This document shows, piece by piece, positions 1 through 11,120 of a stretch of DNA of 64,000 nt (positions are counted from its first letter, which is position 1; the number at the start of each line of letters is the position of its first letter). Source of the stretch: Galeruca laticollis (Eukaryota > Arthropoda > Insecta > Coleoptera > Chrysomelidae); NCBI GenBank assembly GCA_963921935.1, contig OY998180.1, forward strand, positions 42,532,811 to 42,596,810, given 5' to 3'. The position numbers were made by a program, and so were the translations under genes. The notes beneath the pieces were generated by a model, which ran no database searches, had not been told where the DNA came from, and saw only the letters and a program-made list of their open reading frames with translations.

Positions 1-69
1 ATTTATGATTAACCTGATGCCCAAGAACAATGAAAGGAATTTATATACAAGGTTAAAGAAAAACAAATA

Positions 70-71
<2 letters not shown>

Positions 72-102
<31 letters not shown>
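72..102. repeat. (TA)n microsatellite
   Basis: About 30 bases of uninterrupted TA dinucleotide lie directly upstream of the LINE coding region. A matching tract lies just after the LINE, so the element is bracketed by TA repeats. Confidence 0.95.
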
Positions 103-103
<1 letters not shown>

Positions 104-128
104 CATACCTTTATATTTCACTCATGGT

Positions 129-2195
129 ATGACTCATATGCTTCCAAAGAAAGGAGACCTATCACAACCGAAAAACTATAGACCCATTACATGCCTTCCA
201 TCAGCATACAAAATACTTACCTCCGTCATAAGACACAAACTAGACTGCCACCTAAAACATAACAACATTCTAGCATGGGAACAAAACGGCTGTAAGCAAA
301 AGGCTAGAGGAAGCAAGGAACTCTTGATAATCGACAATTTAATCACAAAACAGGCAAGACAATGTCAGAAAAACATATCTATAGCCTGGATCGATTATCA
401 GAAGGCATTTGACTCAGTTCCTCATTCATGGCTGCTGGAAGTTTTAAATATCTATAAAGTGAATCAGCAAGTTATCGACTTACTCCGGCATCTGATGACA
501 TCATGGCGAACCACTCTATTAGTCAGAGGAGCAACAGACACGTACACAACGGAGGAGATCCCTATTAGAAGGGGCATATTCCAGGGCGACAGTCTGAGCC
601 CATTATGGTTCTGTCTCGCCCTGAACCCATTGAGTAATATGCTTAACCGGAGCACATACGCATATGGAATCGATGACCAAGCAAAGCTGACCCATCTTTT
701 TTATATGGATGATCTTAAGCTCTTTGCTAAAGGAAGACAGCAACTGGAAGGAGAACTGGAGATAGTCAGACACTTCAGTGAGAGCATCCAAATGAAGTTC
801 GGGCTTGAGAAATGTGCTACCATTCACATTAAGAGAGGAAAACTCACTGAAAACGAGGATATCACTCTGGCAGATGGCAGTCGAATTAGGGAGCTGGGAG
901 CAGAAAACACTTACAGGTACCTTGGAATTCAGCAGAGCTCCGAAATTCGCCATAAAGAAAACAAAGAGAAAGCCGAAAAAGAGCTTATGAGGAGAACAAG
1001 CAAGATATTAAAATCCCAGCTTAATGCCAGAAACAAGGTGGCAGCAATTAATATATGGGCCATACCAACAATAACCTACACTTCTGGAATACTCACCTGG
1101 TCCAAAACAGATCTAGAGAGGTTAGACAGGAAAATCAGGACACTAATGACCAAACATGGCATGCTGCACCCTAACTCAGCTATCGAGCGCATATATTTGC
1201 CACGATTAGAGGGAGGACGAGGACTAACTAGCCTGGTGGCGGCCAATCTGAAAGAAAGGGAAAAATTAATAAAATACTTCCTAAATACAAACTCACCAGT
1301 TCATAAAAGAGTGGCGGTATGGGACAAAAAAATCACAGCCCTTAACCTTGCTAATCCTGCGCCTCCTGAAACAGAGAACCAATTAGAACAAATGAGAATA
1401 AGTTGGCAAGGAAAAGCGCTACACGGAAGGTTTTACACTTCTCTACATCAAACAGAAGTAGATATGAAAGCATCCAATACTTACCTAGTGGCAGGATACC
1501 TCTTCCCGGAAACCGAAGGAACAATGTTGGCGATACAGGATCAAGTCATTAGAACCCGAACGTACTCCAAACACATATTGAAACAACAAGTTGAGACCAC
1601 CAAATGTAGACTGTGTAACACTAGCGAAGAGACCATTCAACATTTGTCATCTGGCTGCACAACAATTGCTGCTACCAGATACCTGGAACGATACAACAAT
1701 ATGGGCAAAGTCGTTCACCAATTAATATGCCTGCAAAGAGGTCTGTTGAATCATTTTACCGCACACCACAAATATGTGCCGCAACCCGTACTTCAAAACA
1801 ACACCGTGAAAATTTACTGGGATTTCACAGTTGTTACAGATAGACCTGTGGAGCACAACCGACCGGACATGGTGATTTGGGATGAAAGTGATAACACAGC
1901 CATCATAATTGACTTCGCAGTGCCACAGGACTACAATATATCTAAAGCATATACCGAAAAAATAACTAAATATGGAGCGCTTGCAGAAGAGATGAAATTG
2001 ATTTGGAACTTGGAGAAGGTAACAATAGTCCCTTTAATTATAAACGCAAATGGCCTTGTACATACAAAAACAGTACGACACATAAAAGAACTGGACTTAC
2101 CTAAAAACACCGTAATGTGGATGCAAAAGGCCGTAATACTTGGAACTGTTGGAATCATCCCCCTATTGACAATGGTAGTGCCCTTGGCTGCGTAG
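129..2195 (+). CDS. R4/Dong-type non-LTR retrotransposon polyprotein (5' truncated)
   Basis: An open frame of 688 codons encodes reverse transcriptase followed by a zinc finger and a restriction-like endonuclease. It copies its RNA at nicked chromosomal DNA. The RT shows NYRPIT near the start, FDSVPHSWL, GDSLSP and the catalytic box YMDDLKLF at about residue 192. M replaces the usual A in YADD, as I recall for Dong/R4. A CX2CX8HX4C finger starts near residue 493. The endonuclease core RPDMVIWD...IIIDFAVPQD starts near residue 578. The N-terminal region is missing, so the true start lies outside and the ATG at 129 is only the first in the frame. No internal stop is present, which is unusual here. 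R2 is the main alternative; the family call is firmer than the clade. Confidence 0.85.
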   Translation: MTHMLPKKGDLSQPKNYRPITCLPSAYKILTSVIRHKLDCHLKHNNILAWEQNGCKQKARGSKELLIIDNLITKQARQCQKNISIAWIDYQKAFDSVPHSWLLEVLNIYKVNQQVIDLLRHLMTSWRTTLLVRGATDTYTTEEIPIRRGIFQGDSLSPLWFCLALNPLSNMLNRSTYAYGIDDQAKLTHLFYMDDLKLFAKGRQQLEGELEIVRHFSESIQMKFGLEKCATIHIKRGKLTENEDITLADGSRIRELGAENTYRYLGIQQSSEIRHKENKEKAEKELMRRTSKILKSQLNARNKVAAINIWAIPTITYTSGILTWSKTDLERLDRKIRTLMTKHGMLHPNSAIERIYLPRLEGGRGLTSLVAANLKEREKLIKYFLNTNSPVHKRVAVWDKKITALNLANPAPPETENQLEQMRISWQGKALHGRFYTSLHQTEVDMKASNTYLVAGYLFPETEGTMLAIQDQVIRTRTYSKHILKQQVETTKCRLCNTSEETIQHLSSGCTTIAATRYLERYNNMGKVVHQLICLQRGLLNHFTAHHKYVPQPVLQNNTVKIYWDFTVVTDRPVEHNRPDMVIWDESDNTAIIIDFAVPQDYNISKAYTEKITKYGALAEEMKLIWNLEKVTIVPLIINANGLVHTKTVRHIKELDLPKNTVMWMQKAVILGTVGIIPLLTMVVPLAA

Positions 2196-2230
2196 TGGCC
2201 CGGACATTATCAAATACCACCAAAAAGGTG

Positions 2231-2233
<3 letters not shown>

Positions 2234-2291
<58 letters not shown>
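2234..2291. repeat. (TA)n microsatellite at the LINE 3' end
   Basis: About 58 bases of TA repeat follow the LINE 3' UTR with no poly(A). This fits an element that ended in, or inserted into, a TA microsatellite. Confidence 0.95.
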
Positions 2292-2293
<2 letters not shown>

Positions 2294-3864
2294 AGAGTGA
2301 CTGCTCGTCACTCGCGCCATGTCACGTCTCGACTCCGCCCTCTTTTATATATTTTTGCGCTAGACGACAGACACTCTTATACCGAAAATTTCGTCTTTCT
2401 CCTCTCCCCGCAATTCTATTTTTTTTAATTAGTTAAAAAGTATATTATCTACGGGCAAAGTATGCATACATTTGCCATTTAATTCATATATGATCTTCCA
2501 TTTGCAGCATCAATGATAATTTTCCATGTATTTATTAAAAAGATATTCAGTTCTAAAAAATAAAAGTTGTAACTTTTGTAAAAATATTTCTAAAGTTTAA
2601 GGTTTCTCATGTGTGGTTTCGATATTTCGCTAAAAAAATCGATGTCGCTACCGGTGATTCATTTCTTGCAGGTGTGATGGTCGATGATTCAGTTTCATCC
2701 ACACTGATGCCCTGAATCTGGAATCAGGGCGATATTCTTGACGCCGTTCCCAACGTCATGCATACGCAAGCCTGTGATTGCTCTATTTGCGAATATTTCC
2801 TAAAATTGATATTCTCGAGCACCGTTTCTAAAATCATCGAATTGTATCGTCCTCACAACTGCGTCAGTTGACGTCACAATACAAATGTCATTTGCCATTT
2901 TATAACGTCAAATTTAAATATGTTATCAATTTCTCTTATAAAAATGAATTCTACAATCAGTTAATCAGTAGTATTAAACCCAAATTGAACATTAGTATCC
3001 CGAACAACTTATGAAAGCCAATTTGTTAATTATAAATACTAAAAAATGTATGCCAGAGATGAACGAATTTACCTCAACATATGTTTTGGTAAATAAGAAA
3101 ACACTATACCTAATTATACATAAAATCTATGAAGTGGATAGACATTGCAGAGAATGAAGAGATATTTCAGACGTTAATTTCACAAAACTTTTGGTTGTGT
3201 TAATAGGAAAAATGACATAAAGATTTTGTCATCATAGGAGCTTCATATTATTATTTTTGGATTCATATGTATGTGTAGGTAACTTAATTTCATTTTTCAT
3301 AGTATGATATTTTACAGATGCACACAGAAAACATAATTTCTTTAAGTCAAAGATTTTGTTTATATTATACAGTGCACTAGGGCACATGCTGGAACTAGAC
3401 ATAATAATCTAAATAAAGCTTCTTTGTATAATCTCTAAAAAGGACCTATAAATGTTCTGGAAGCACATCCTCAAGAAAATAGGCCATACCTGAGATGGCT
3501 TTCCACTAGACCGTAGTACAATATCTGCAAGTATTGACATTATACATAAACTTTTTTAAACATTTAAAGTTATAACGCACAATCTCTAGTTTTTTTCTAT
3601 AAAAAATATGTGAAGCTATTCTTATGGTCTCTAGAATTAAGAAATTACAAACTATGTTTTATTAAAATTTAGAGTAAGTAATTTATGATGAAACCAATCC
3701 TTAATTAATCTTAGATCATTTTCAACTATTTCAAATCATACCAATTATCTATTTCATAAATAACGGCTGTATCGTCTGCGACTCTAATTGTATATATCCA
3801 GTACTGCTCACTGAAAACAATTCATTTATGCAAAGATTGAATCACAATCCAAAATTGTTCCTTT
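2292..3864. other. No gene recognised
   Basis: AT-rich sequence with only short non-coding frames. A small perfect hairpin (GCCCTGA...TCAGGGC, 2709-2730) sits in a slightly GC-richer patch at about 2640-2900. I see no coding, RNA or transposon-end signal. Confidence 0.6.
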
Positions 3865-6043
3865 GTTATAATTATTTATTAAATAACGTATATTTTGTTG
3901 TTTATAGAATTTTAACAATATTAACAAGTTTGGTGTTTTTAAATGTGAAAAATTTTAATTTCTGGGTTGTTGGTCTCGAATTTCATCTTCATGTATAGTT
4001 TAATAATCATATTTCAAAAATAGAAATCTGAATAGTGTTTTCAAAATTGAACAGAGGGTTTTCCACTTTAGTTATGGTTTTCTAGGTGAAATCAATAAAT
4101 AATTCTATTATGAAGTCTTCGTAAAGTTCTTTTATTACCATTATTCAACCTTATTCTTCAAGTAATTGTTCGATAACTATTTACATTATTAAATAACGTA
4201 TATTTTGTTGTTTATACAATTTTTTGTAACAATATTAGCAAGTTTGGGGTTTTTAAATGTGAAATATTTAAATTTCTGGGTTGTCAGTATCAAATTTTAT
4301 CTTTCAGTATTTTAATTTTTTTTTATGTATAGTTTGATAAAAATATTTCTAAAGCAGAAATCTGAATAATTTTTTCAAAATAGTTGTGGTTTTCTAGGTG
4401 AAATCAATAAATAATTGTATTATGAAGTCTTCTGAAAGTTCTTTTATTACCATTATTGATCCTTATTCTTCAAGTAATTGTTCTATAACTGTTTACTATA
4501 TTAAATAACGTATATTTTGTTGTTTATAGAATTTTTTTGTAACATTATTAGCAAGTTTGGGGTTTCTAAATGTGAAATATTTAATTTTCTGGGTTGTTGG
4601 TCTCGAATTTCATCTTTCAGTATTTAATTTTTTTTATGTATAGTTTAATAATTATATTTCAAAAATAGAAATCTGAATAGTCTTTTCAAAATTGAAGAGA
4701 AGGTTTTAGTTGTGGTTTTCTAGGTGAAATCAATAAATAATTGTATTATGAAGTCTTCGGAAAGCTCTATTATTACCATTATTGATCCTTATTCTTCAAG
4801 TAATTGTTCGATAACTGTTTACTATATCAAATAACGTATATTTTGTAGTTTATAGAATTTTTTTGTAACAATATTAGCAAGTTTGGGGTTTCTAAATGTG
4901 AAATATTTAAATTTCTGGGTTGTTGGTCTCGAATTTCATCTTTCAGTATTTAAATTTTTTTATGTATAGTTTGATAATTATATTTCAAAAATAGGAATCT
5001 GAATAGTCTTTTCAAAATTGAAGAAAAGGTTTTCCATTTTAGTTGTGGTTTTCTAGGTGAAATCAATAAATAATTGTATTATGAAGTCTTCGGAAAGTTA
5101 TATTTTATTACCATTATTGATCCTTATTCTTCAAGTAATTGTTCGATAACTGTTTGCATTATTAAATAACGTATGTTTTGTTGTTTATAGAATATTTTGT
5201 TACAATATTAGCAAGTTTGGGGTTTTTAAATGTAAAATATTTAAATTTCTGGGTTGTCGGTATCAAATTTCATCTTCCAGAAATTTTTTTTGATGTACAG
5301 TTTGGTAGTAATATTTCTAAAATAGAAATCTGAATAGTTTTTTCCAAAATTGAAGAGGAGGTTTTCCATTCTAGTTGTGGTTTTCTAGGTGAAATCAATA
5401 ATTAATTGTATTATGAAGTCTTCGAAAAGTTCTTTTATTACCATTATTGATACTTATTCTTCAAGTAATTGTTCGATAACTGTTTACATTATTAAATAAC
5501 GTATATTTTGTTGTTTATAGAATTTTTTGTAACAATATTAGCAAGTTTGGGGTTTCTAAATGTGAAATATTTAAATTTCTGGGTTGTCGGTCTTGAATTT
5601 CATCTTTCAGTATTTTAATTTTTTTTTATGTATAGTTTAATGATTATATTTCAAAAACTTTAATCTGAATAGTCTTTTCAAAATTGAAGAGAAGGTTTTC
5701 CGTTTTAGTTGTAGTTTTCTAGGTGAAATCAATAAATAATTCTATTATGAAGTCTTCGGAAGGTTCTTTTATTACCATTATTCATCCTTTTCTTCAAATA
5801 ATTCTTCGATAACTGTTTACATTATTAAATAACGTATATTTTGTTGTTTATAAATATTTTTATAACAATATTAACAAGTTTGGGGTTTTTAAGTGTAAAA
5901 TATTTAAATTTCTGGGTTGTCGGTCTCGAATTTCATCTTTCAGTATTTTAAATTTTTTTTTGATGTATAGTTTAATAATCATACCTCAAAAATAGAAATC
6001 TTAATAGTCTTTTCAAAATTGATGAGAAGGTTTTCCATTTTAG
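3865..6043. repeat. Tandem satellite array, about seven units of 310-335 bp
   Basis: The anchor AAATAACGTA recurs at 3881, 4191, 4503, 4829, 5164, 5494 and 5827, giving spacings of 310, 312, 326, 335, 330 and 333. Each unit also repeats GCAAGTTTGG, TTCTGGGTTGT, TTTCATCTT, GGTTTTCTAGGTGAAATC, TTATGAAGTCTTC and TTCAAGTAATTGTTC in the same order. Units differ by small indels in T-runs and by point changes, so the array is not brand new. The last unit breaks off at about 6043, where unrelated sequence begins. No coding potential. It could be a satellite or the amplified internal repeat of a larger transposon. Confidence 0.92.
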
Positions 6044-6229
6044 GCTGGCCACGCTTTATATAGTTTGATTAAACAATATTTAAACAAGTGAAGAAAATAT
6101 TTTGTAGATAGTCTAGTCTTAGAAAAAAAATATTTTCGATTAAAAACTATAATCTTGTCACACGTTGAAGAAATGAAACTAAATGAACAATAGAACGAAT
6201 TAAAAGATTAAACTACAAAAATAATTGAA

Positions 6230-6966
6230 ATACTACCAAAACTGCTATCTACGGAGATCAGTAAAACTTTGCGCCATGTACACGTCTCAAGTGACTCTAG
6301 AAAGAATAAAATTCCATTTAATAAACAATTCAAATACCTAATTAAATTAAAATCACAAAAATTTTTGAAATCACGTAAAATATATATATATATTATATTA
6401 AATTTATCCACCTTTTTCTATTTTCAATTGATACTTACAAAGAAAACATTCTTCCAAATAATTCTCAATTTATTGACTGACATTTATTCAGATAAAATTT
6501 TTATATATACGTAGTTATTTTCCAACTAATTTTAAGCTGATCTAAAAAATCATTTGGCAAGAAAAAAAATTTATAAGACTTGGCCCAATTTTTGCAGCCT
6601 TATACCAAACATAGGGCCAAGTCTTATACATTTTTTTTCTTGCCAAATGATTTTTTAGATCAGCTTAAAATTAGTTGGAAAATAACTATGTATATATAAG
6701 AATTTTATCTGAATAAATTTCAGTCCATAAATTGAGGATTATTTGGAAGAATGTTTCTTTGTAAGTATCAATTGAAAATAGAAAAAGGTGGATAAATTTA
6801 ATATATGACATGGTATTTTACGTGATTTCAAAAATTTTTGTGATTTTAATTTAATTAGGTATTTGAGTTGTTTATTAAATGGAATTTTATTCTTTCTAGA
6901 GTCACTTGAGACGTATACAGGGCGCAAAGTTTTACTGATCTCCGTAGATAGCAGTTTTGGTAGTAT
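6230..6966. mobile_element. Fold-back element with arms of about 355 bp
   Basis: The left arm (6230-6586) is the near-perfect reverse complement of the right arm (6614-6966), separated by a 27-base loop. Outer ends read ATACTACCAAAACTGC and its complement. Inner ends read ACTTGGCCC and GGGCCAAGT. The arms differ at a few bases, at a TA expansion present only in the left arm (about 6380-6395), and by a small indel. There is no coding sequence, so this is a non-autonomous MITE/fold-back or an inverted duplication. No clear target duplication is visible. Confidence 0.88.
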
Positions 6967-7090
6967 ATATTATATAACTCAAAAACCTCAATACATTGCA
7001 ATATTCGCCGAGACAGGTCAATTTTTGTTTTTCGGGGGAACTTTTTTGACGGTCAAGTGGTTTTACTATTTTCATCCCTGTAACCTCTAG

Positions 7091-7510
7091 CAACCCCAAC
7101 TTTAAAATCTCAAATACAAATACCCCACCTGTTATACATAGTTTAAAAACCCCTTTCATTGTCAATACAGCAATGCATTCGTTTTAAAAATTGGGTGAGA
7201 TTTGATAAAATTATGGGTCAAAAACCACTCAGTTGAAAAAATTTTTATTTATTTTCTTCAATAGTTATTGTATCGTTTAAATAAAAAAACTCAAAAGAAG
7301 TATTCAAAGAAAAACAGTAAACATTAGTGGTTGTAGAAAAATCATTTTTTGAATGCCAACTGAGGCAAAGACTACTCAGTTGAGAACCACAGAGTGTGCT
7401 GTGGTTTATTTACGTATCTAATAAATGTCAAAATTGAAATAACTTATTGTTTGTTATAGTTTGAACATTGTAAAACCAAAATTTACTCCTGTGCTATTAT
7501 TGAAGATACA
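7091..7510. other. No gene recognised (likely 5' end of a mariner-like remnant)
   Basis: AT-rich sequence leading into the DUF4817-like frame. It could be the transposon's 5' non-coding end, but I see no matching terminal repeat. Confidence 0.4.
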
Positions 7511-7630
7511 ATGGTTTATTCTTTAGAAGAAAGAGCTGAAATGATTTTCATTTATGGTGCTACTAATGAATGTGCTCGACAAACAGCGCAAATATTTAAC
7601 GACAGGCATCTGGATAAAAAAGGCTTAAAA
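7511..7630 (+). pseudogene. N-terminal fragment of a DUF4817-type transposase
   Basis: The frame opens MVYSLEERAEMIFIYGATNE and continues CARQTAQIFNDRHLD. This matches the helix-turn-helix start (a 'YGxxxxxxxxAxxxF' pattern) of the insect mariner-like proteins known as DUF4817. Coding ends abruptly at about 7625, where a minus-strand LINE begins, so only about 40 residues remain and no DDE domain is present. The later residues of the same frame are antisense LINE sequence. I cannot tell whether the LINE fragment replaced the rest of the transposon or the two were joined by deletion. Confidence 0.6.
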
Positions 7631-8640
7631 ATTAAGCCTTTTGGCCTTCCTAATCTCTTTATTGTACTGAGTAAGCATCTCAGTGTACCTCTGCCAATTG
7701 CCGTCACGTTTGGCTCTATTAAAGAGCCGACGGACCTCTTTTCTGAGGTTTGACAGGTTCTCATTCCACCAAGGAGCATCCTTTTCTGAACGAGCTTTTG
7801 AGAGTGGGCAACTGGAATGAAAAGCTTCCATTATTGTCTCACTGATCTGTTCGACTCTTTGTTCCAAGTCGTAGTGCGGGTGATTTACCCCATTCACTTC
7901 GACGTGTCCAAATTGTCCTTCAGATTGGTCTTGTAAAGAGACCAATCAGTATTTCTTGGATTTCGAATTGTAGGAATCGAGGTGGTATTTTCCTCTATCC
8001 TAAATTCGATAATCCTATGGTCGGAAAGTGATGGCTCGCTCATCACCCTCCAATCTTTTACATTTTTCCTAGCAGCAACATTAACGATTGTTACGTCCAG
8101 GACCTCTTCTCTTGCTCTCGTGACAAAAGTGGGGATTGTCCCCACCTTTAAGGTCTCAAGGTTATTTGCTAAGAGATATTCTAATAAACACTCACCTTTT
8201 GCGTTGTTATTGGTGCTTCCCCACACGGTATTGAGTGCGTTGGCATCACAACCAATTATAATTGGCAGCCGTCTGCCATCACAGTGTCTCACTAGCTCTT
8301 GTACCTCTACTGGCGGTGTCATCGGCCCGTCTCCAGCGAAGTAGGCAGAGGCAATGACCCCCAATGTTGAGGTGAACCATGATTGGAACAAGGTCCCGTG
8401 ACACGTATTCTGAAACACAAATATATTTTATGTTATTTCTTATGATTACACAGGCACGCGGAGATACTTGCCTTTGATCATAAATCAATTTAGAATCCTT
8501 ATATGCCAAACCTTTGATTTGGCCTTCTTTGTTGATCCATTGTTCTTGGATCAGTACAATATCCAGTTGTAGTCTAGCGAACAACCTTGCAATCACGGCT
8601 GAAGCTCCCTTCGCGTGATGGAGGTTAATCTGAGCTACAT
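7631..8640 (-). pseudogene. R1/Loa-like LINE ORF2, endonuclease part only
   Basis: Minus-strand frames encode an APE-type endonuclease that would nick target DNA: IVLIQEQWINKEG, then IIIGCDANALNTVWGS (the GDxNAHH-type active-site region) and SEPSLSDHRIIEF (SDH motif). The linker to the RT follows (APWWNENLSNLRKEVRRLF). Coding stops at about 7631 before any RT motif, so this copy is truncated at its 3' end. LINEs usually lose the 5' end, so a later deletion or recombination is likely. At least one frameshift lies inside the endonuclease (about 8350-8410). The GCDANA variant and the DUF4780-like ORF1 upstream favour the R1/Loa group over jockey. Confidence 0.75.
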
Positions 8641-9026
8641 TCGTGAACGTGAAGGTGAATAATTATGGATGAGAGAGGCCGAGTTACTCAGCCTCTATTC
8701 ATCCCCCTCCTTTCTCTCTCCCTGACCCTCCTCGACCACCATCGCAGTATCTCCCTCGGTAATCGAGCAGGTTTCTTGATCTCGAGTCAGACTCTCGATC
8801 CCCAGGCTGCTCCGCCCAGCTTCCCGGGATGCAGAGGCAGTCTCAGCATTCTCAGTTATCCCAACAGAGCCGGAGGAGATCTCGGGCTGACCCAAGGTCA
8901 AGCTTTCGCCTTGTTTCCCCTCTCCAGAGGTTCTGGATGTGGAGGGTATCTCCATGTCCTTTGGATCCTCCGCGGGATTCTTCTTTTTTCCCAGCCCCGA
9001 GACAGGGATACGCCCAAAACGGAAGT
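8641..9026 (-). pseudogene. LINE ORF1/ORF2 junction region
   Basis: Between ORF1 and the endonuclease lies a low-complexity minus-strand frame, 8695-8955, rich in Ser, Glu and Gly (MEIPSTSRTSGEGKQGES...). It is in a different frame from ORF1 and is probably its frameshifted acidic tail. Part of it is clearly GC-richer than the flanks, as is the rest of this LINE. Confidence 0.4.
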
Positions 9027-9941
9027 TTAGCGCGTAAAACCTCCTGCCTTCAGAGCCTCCCCAGATTGGTGATCGATCCCAATCGTGAGGATAGTTCCCT
9101 GTCCCTCTTTTTTAGAGTTTAGGATCTTCCAAGCCTCAGTACTGAGGTTGGAGTTCTGAACCTCGACAAGTTGGAGGATCTTCTCCAGTTTCATGTCTTG
9201 GCTTCTTGGGAAGAACACTGTTATGGTGACCGGCTTTGGGATGTCGTCTCCACTTCGAGCCACCAATTCGGGTCTTTCCCAAGAGTTTAATTTCGGCGCT
9301 GACCTCATAAGCCAGTCTGCCGATTCTTGTGACCCACAGTCCACCAGTATCATTCCACAACGGAAATGGATACCTGAGAACTCGATTCCCTTTTCTTTGC
9401 TCTGGCGCAGCTCTTCCACCAGAGTGTCTTCCAGTGTGGAGAGCTGCTCCGCTTTCAGCATGACCCCAGGATAATCATTGGTCATTATTCACACCCTAAA
9501 AGCTTTCTCTGTTTTGACAGCTGCTGCGTAACCAGTGGCTTGCCCGGTTACCGTTGCAGCTGTTTTTGTTTTTTTGCTTTGAGGCCTAAGCGGAGGAGTA
9601 ATATGCTCCGGGCCTCTTTTAAGCTTTGTTTTCCCCGTTGGTGATTCCTTTGGGGGGGGGGGGGGAGTTGGGCGCTGAGTTACCTGCTTCCTGGCCTCTT
9701 CAGGGGATATTCCCTGATTGAGGAGTCGCAGGTATTTCCGCACCCCTGCTCCACTGAGGCCTTTTATCAGTGGGTCGTCTATGCCGCCCGGTTCTCCCGG
9801 TTTTGGGAGGTCGAACGGCATACGACCTTTGTGCCGTTTGGCCTTTTTTCCCTCTGTGAGGTGCCCGGATGAAGAGGTGGAGGTTTTCTCCACTACTTTT
9901 CCGGTGAAAGTCTTACTTTTTCTTTCCATGAGTGATCCCAC
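9027..9941 (-). pseudogene. LINE ORF1 with DUF4780-like domain
   Basis: This encodes the RNA-binding ORF1 protein of the element. The N-terminal half is basic and proline-rich (KAKRHKGRMPFDLPKPG, PTPPPPPKESP); a G-run lies in this part at about 9655-9665. After one in-frame TGA near 9489-9491 the same frame continues MTNDYPGVMLKAEQ...GIHFRCGMILVDCGSQESADWL...PVTITVFFP, which resembles the DUF4780 domain of insect LINE ORF1 proteins. The frame ends at the stop at 9027. A single nonsense codon breaks an otherwise open reading frame of about 300 codons. Start chosen at MGSLMERK because the 5' UTR character begins just upstream. Confidence 0.65.
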
Positions 9942-10530
9942 GAGAAGCTAGGGTCATTACGGTCCACCGCTGCAGAGCCCCGCATGTAGAGGTAAGGGGT
10001 TCAATACAATGGAGTTCCCCCCACTGCTCCAAGGTCGAAACCAGTAAGGACTATTCTTCTATATAGCCACGCATTCTTCGGCCCGGTTTCCCACCTTGAA
10101 TTTAGGTTTTTAATGAGGTTGTCTCCTCTTGGTCCGGGCAGTAAAGCCAAGACCCCCCCCCATCCCACCGGCCCGCGAGACTTGACCACAGACAGCCAGG
10201 AGACATTGGTATAACAGGTGATTTCGAGGTAAGCTCGAAATTTCACCCGGCATCGTAACCCTGTGTGCAATCCCTTAGCCACGATACTACAGCTGGGACA
10301 GGTAAAGTTGGTCCGCGGCAGGGTATTCGAGGGCTGCCAGTTGAGTTTTTAGACACAACGAGCCCCTGGTATTTCCCCGCAGACCTCCTCCTCATATAAA
10401 CTCATCTCAGAGGCCCTTCTCCTATCCGCCACCTGGAGACGGGTTGGTACTTCACCCCCTCCACATCAATAAATACCCCGACGAACAGCGACGAACTACG
10501 TACATATCTACTGATGTGGACCCGGACATA
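9942..10530 (-). other. GC-rich 5' UTR of the R1/Loa-like LINE
   Basis: About 590 bases of markedly GC-richer DNA precede ORF1 on the minus strand and end sharply in AT-rich DNA at about 10530. Non-LTR elements carry internal promoters in such leaders. I infer the role from position only; short frames here are not convincing genes. Confidence 0.5.
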
Positions 10531-10659
10531 TTTGATAGTTAGACATCAAAAATTTCATATATTAAAATAAATAAAATTTCTTGGCACTATGTGAAATCTA
10601 CCTGAGAGTAATTATAGAAATACATAAAGTTGAAAATATAATTAAAAAGGGGAAAATTA

Positions 10660-10672
10660 ATATTATATATGT

Positions 10673-10702
<30 letters not shown>
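10660..10702. repeat. (TA)n-rich tract
   Basis: Interrupted TA/TATG repeat at the left edge of the hammerhead fold-back element. Confidence 0.85.
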
Positions 10703-10703
<1 letters not shown>

Positions 10704-10800
10704 AAGAAGATGTAGGAATATCGCGTGATATGTTAACAACAACAAAGAGATTCATGGGTAATTCACGCAAAAAGAAAAAGGGCTACTGAAACAGAGTGGT

Positions 10801-10850
10801 AACCGCGGACAAGCATGTTTCTGGCTCATTTGCCGTCATCAGCACGGTAT
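10801..10850 (-). ncRNA. Hammerhead ribozyme-like motif, type I
   Basis: On the minus strand: CTGATGA (10836-10842), a stem II of GGC/GCC around a six-base loop, GAAAC (10817-10821), a six-base palindrome-like loop ATGCTT, then GTC (10808-10810). Stem I pairs ACCGTG with CGCGGT (six pairs, one G.U). All invariant core bases are present. The first stem II pair is a C.A mismatch. Stem III is a single C-G pair, as in the short-stem hammerheads described in Penelope-like elements. Confidence 0.62.
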
Positions 10851-11120
10851 AGCCAAATAAGGATGTGAAATTTGTTGTTGTTGTTAACATATCATGCAAT
10901 ATTCCTACATCTTCTTTGTTATTTACTATGGGTCAGAATGTTCGGGCGGGGGGGCTATATGCGCCTCCGTGTCGATCTTGGTTGTTGTCCTGAAAACTCG
11001 GGATCTTCCAATTGAAGGCACAAATGAGCGTTTGGTTTCCCTGCTGAAATCCGTTGTTTTGTGTTTCCCATGTTTCGATTAGCATCTTTGCTCCCAAATT
11101 TCACATCCTTATTTGGTTAT

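Noticed and set aside
2230..2436. Open frames made of repeated Tyr-Ile codons at this and other (TA)n tracts (23535, 27572, 49881, 51543)
   Set aside because: They are translations of TA microsatellites with no conserved flanking protein.
6208..7165. Several 60-80-codon frames in the fold-back element, matching each other on opposite strands
   Set aside because: Their similarity is caused by the inverted repeat, not by protein conservation.
7625..7753. Extension of the DUF4817-like frame beyond residue 38
   Set aside because: The DNA from about 7631 is antisense LINE, so the extra residues are read-through.
8665..9474. Plus-strand frames opposite the R1/Loa-like LINE
   Set aside because: Shadows of ORF1/ORF2, with no motif of their own.
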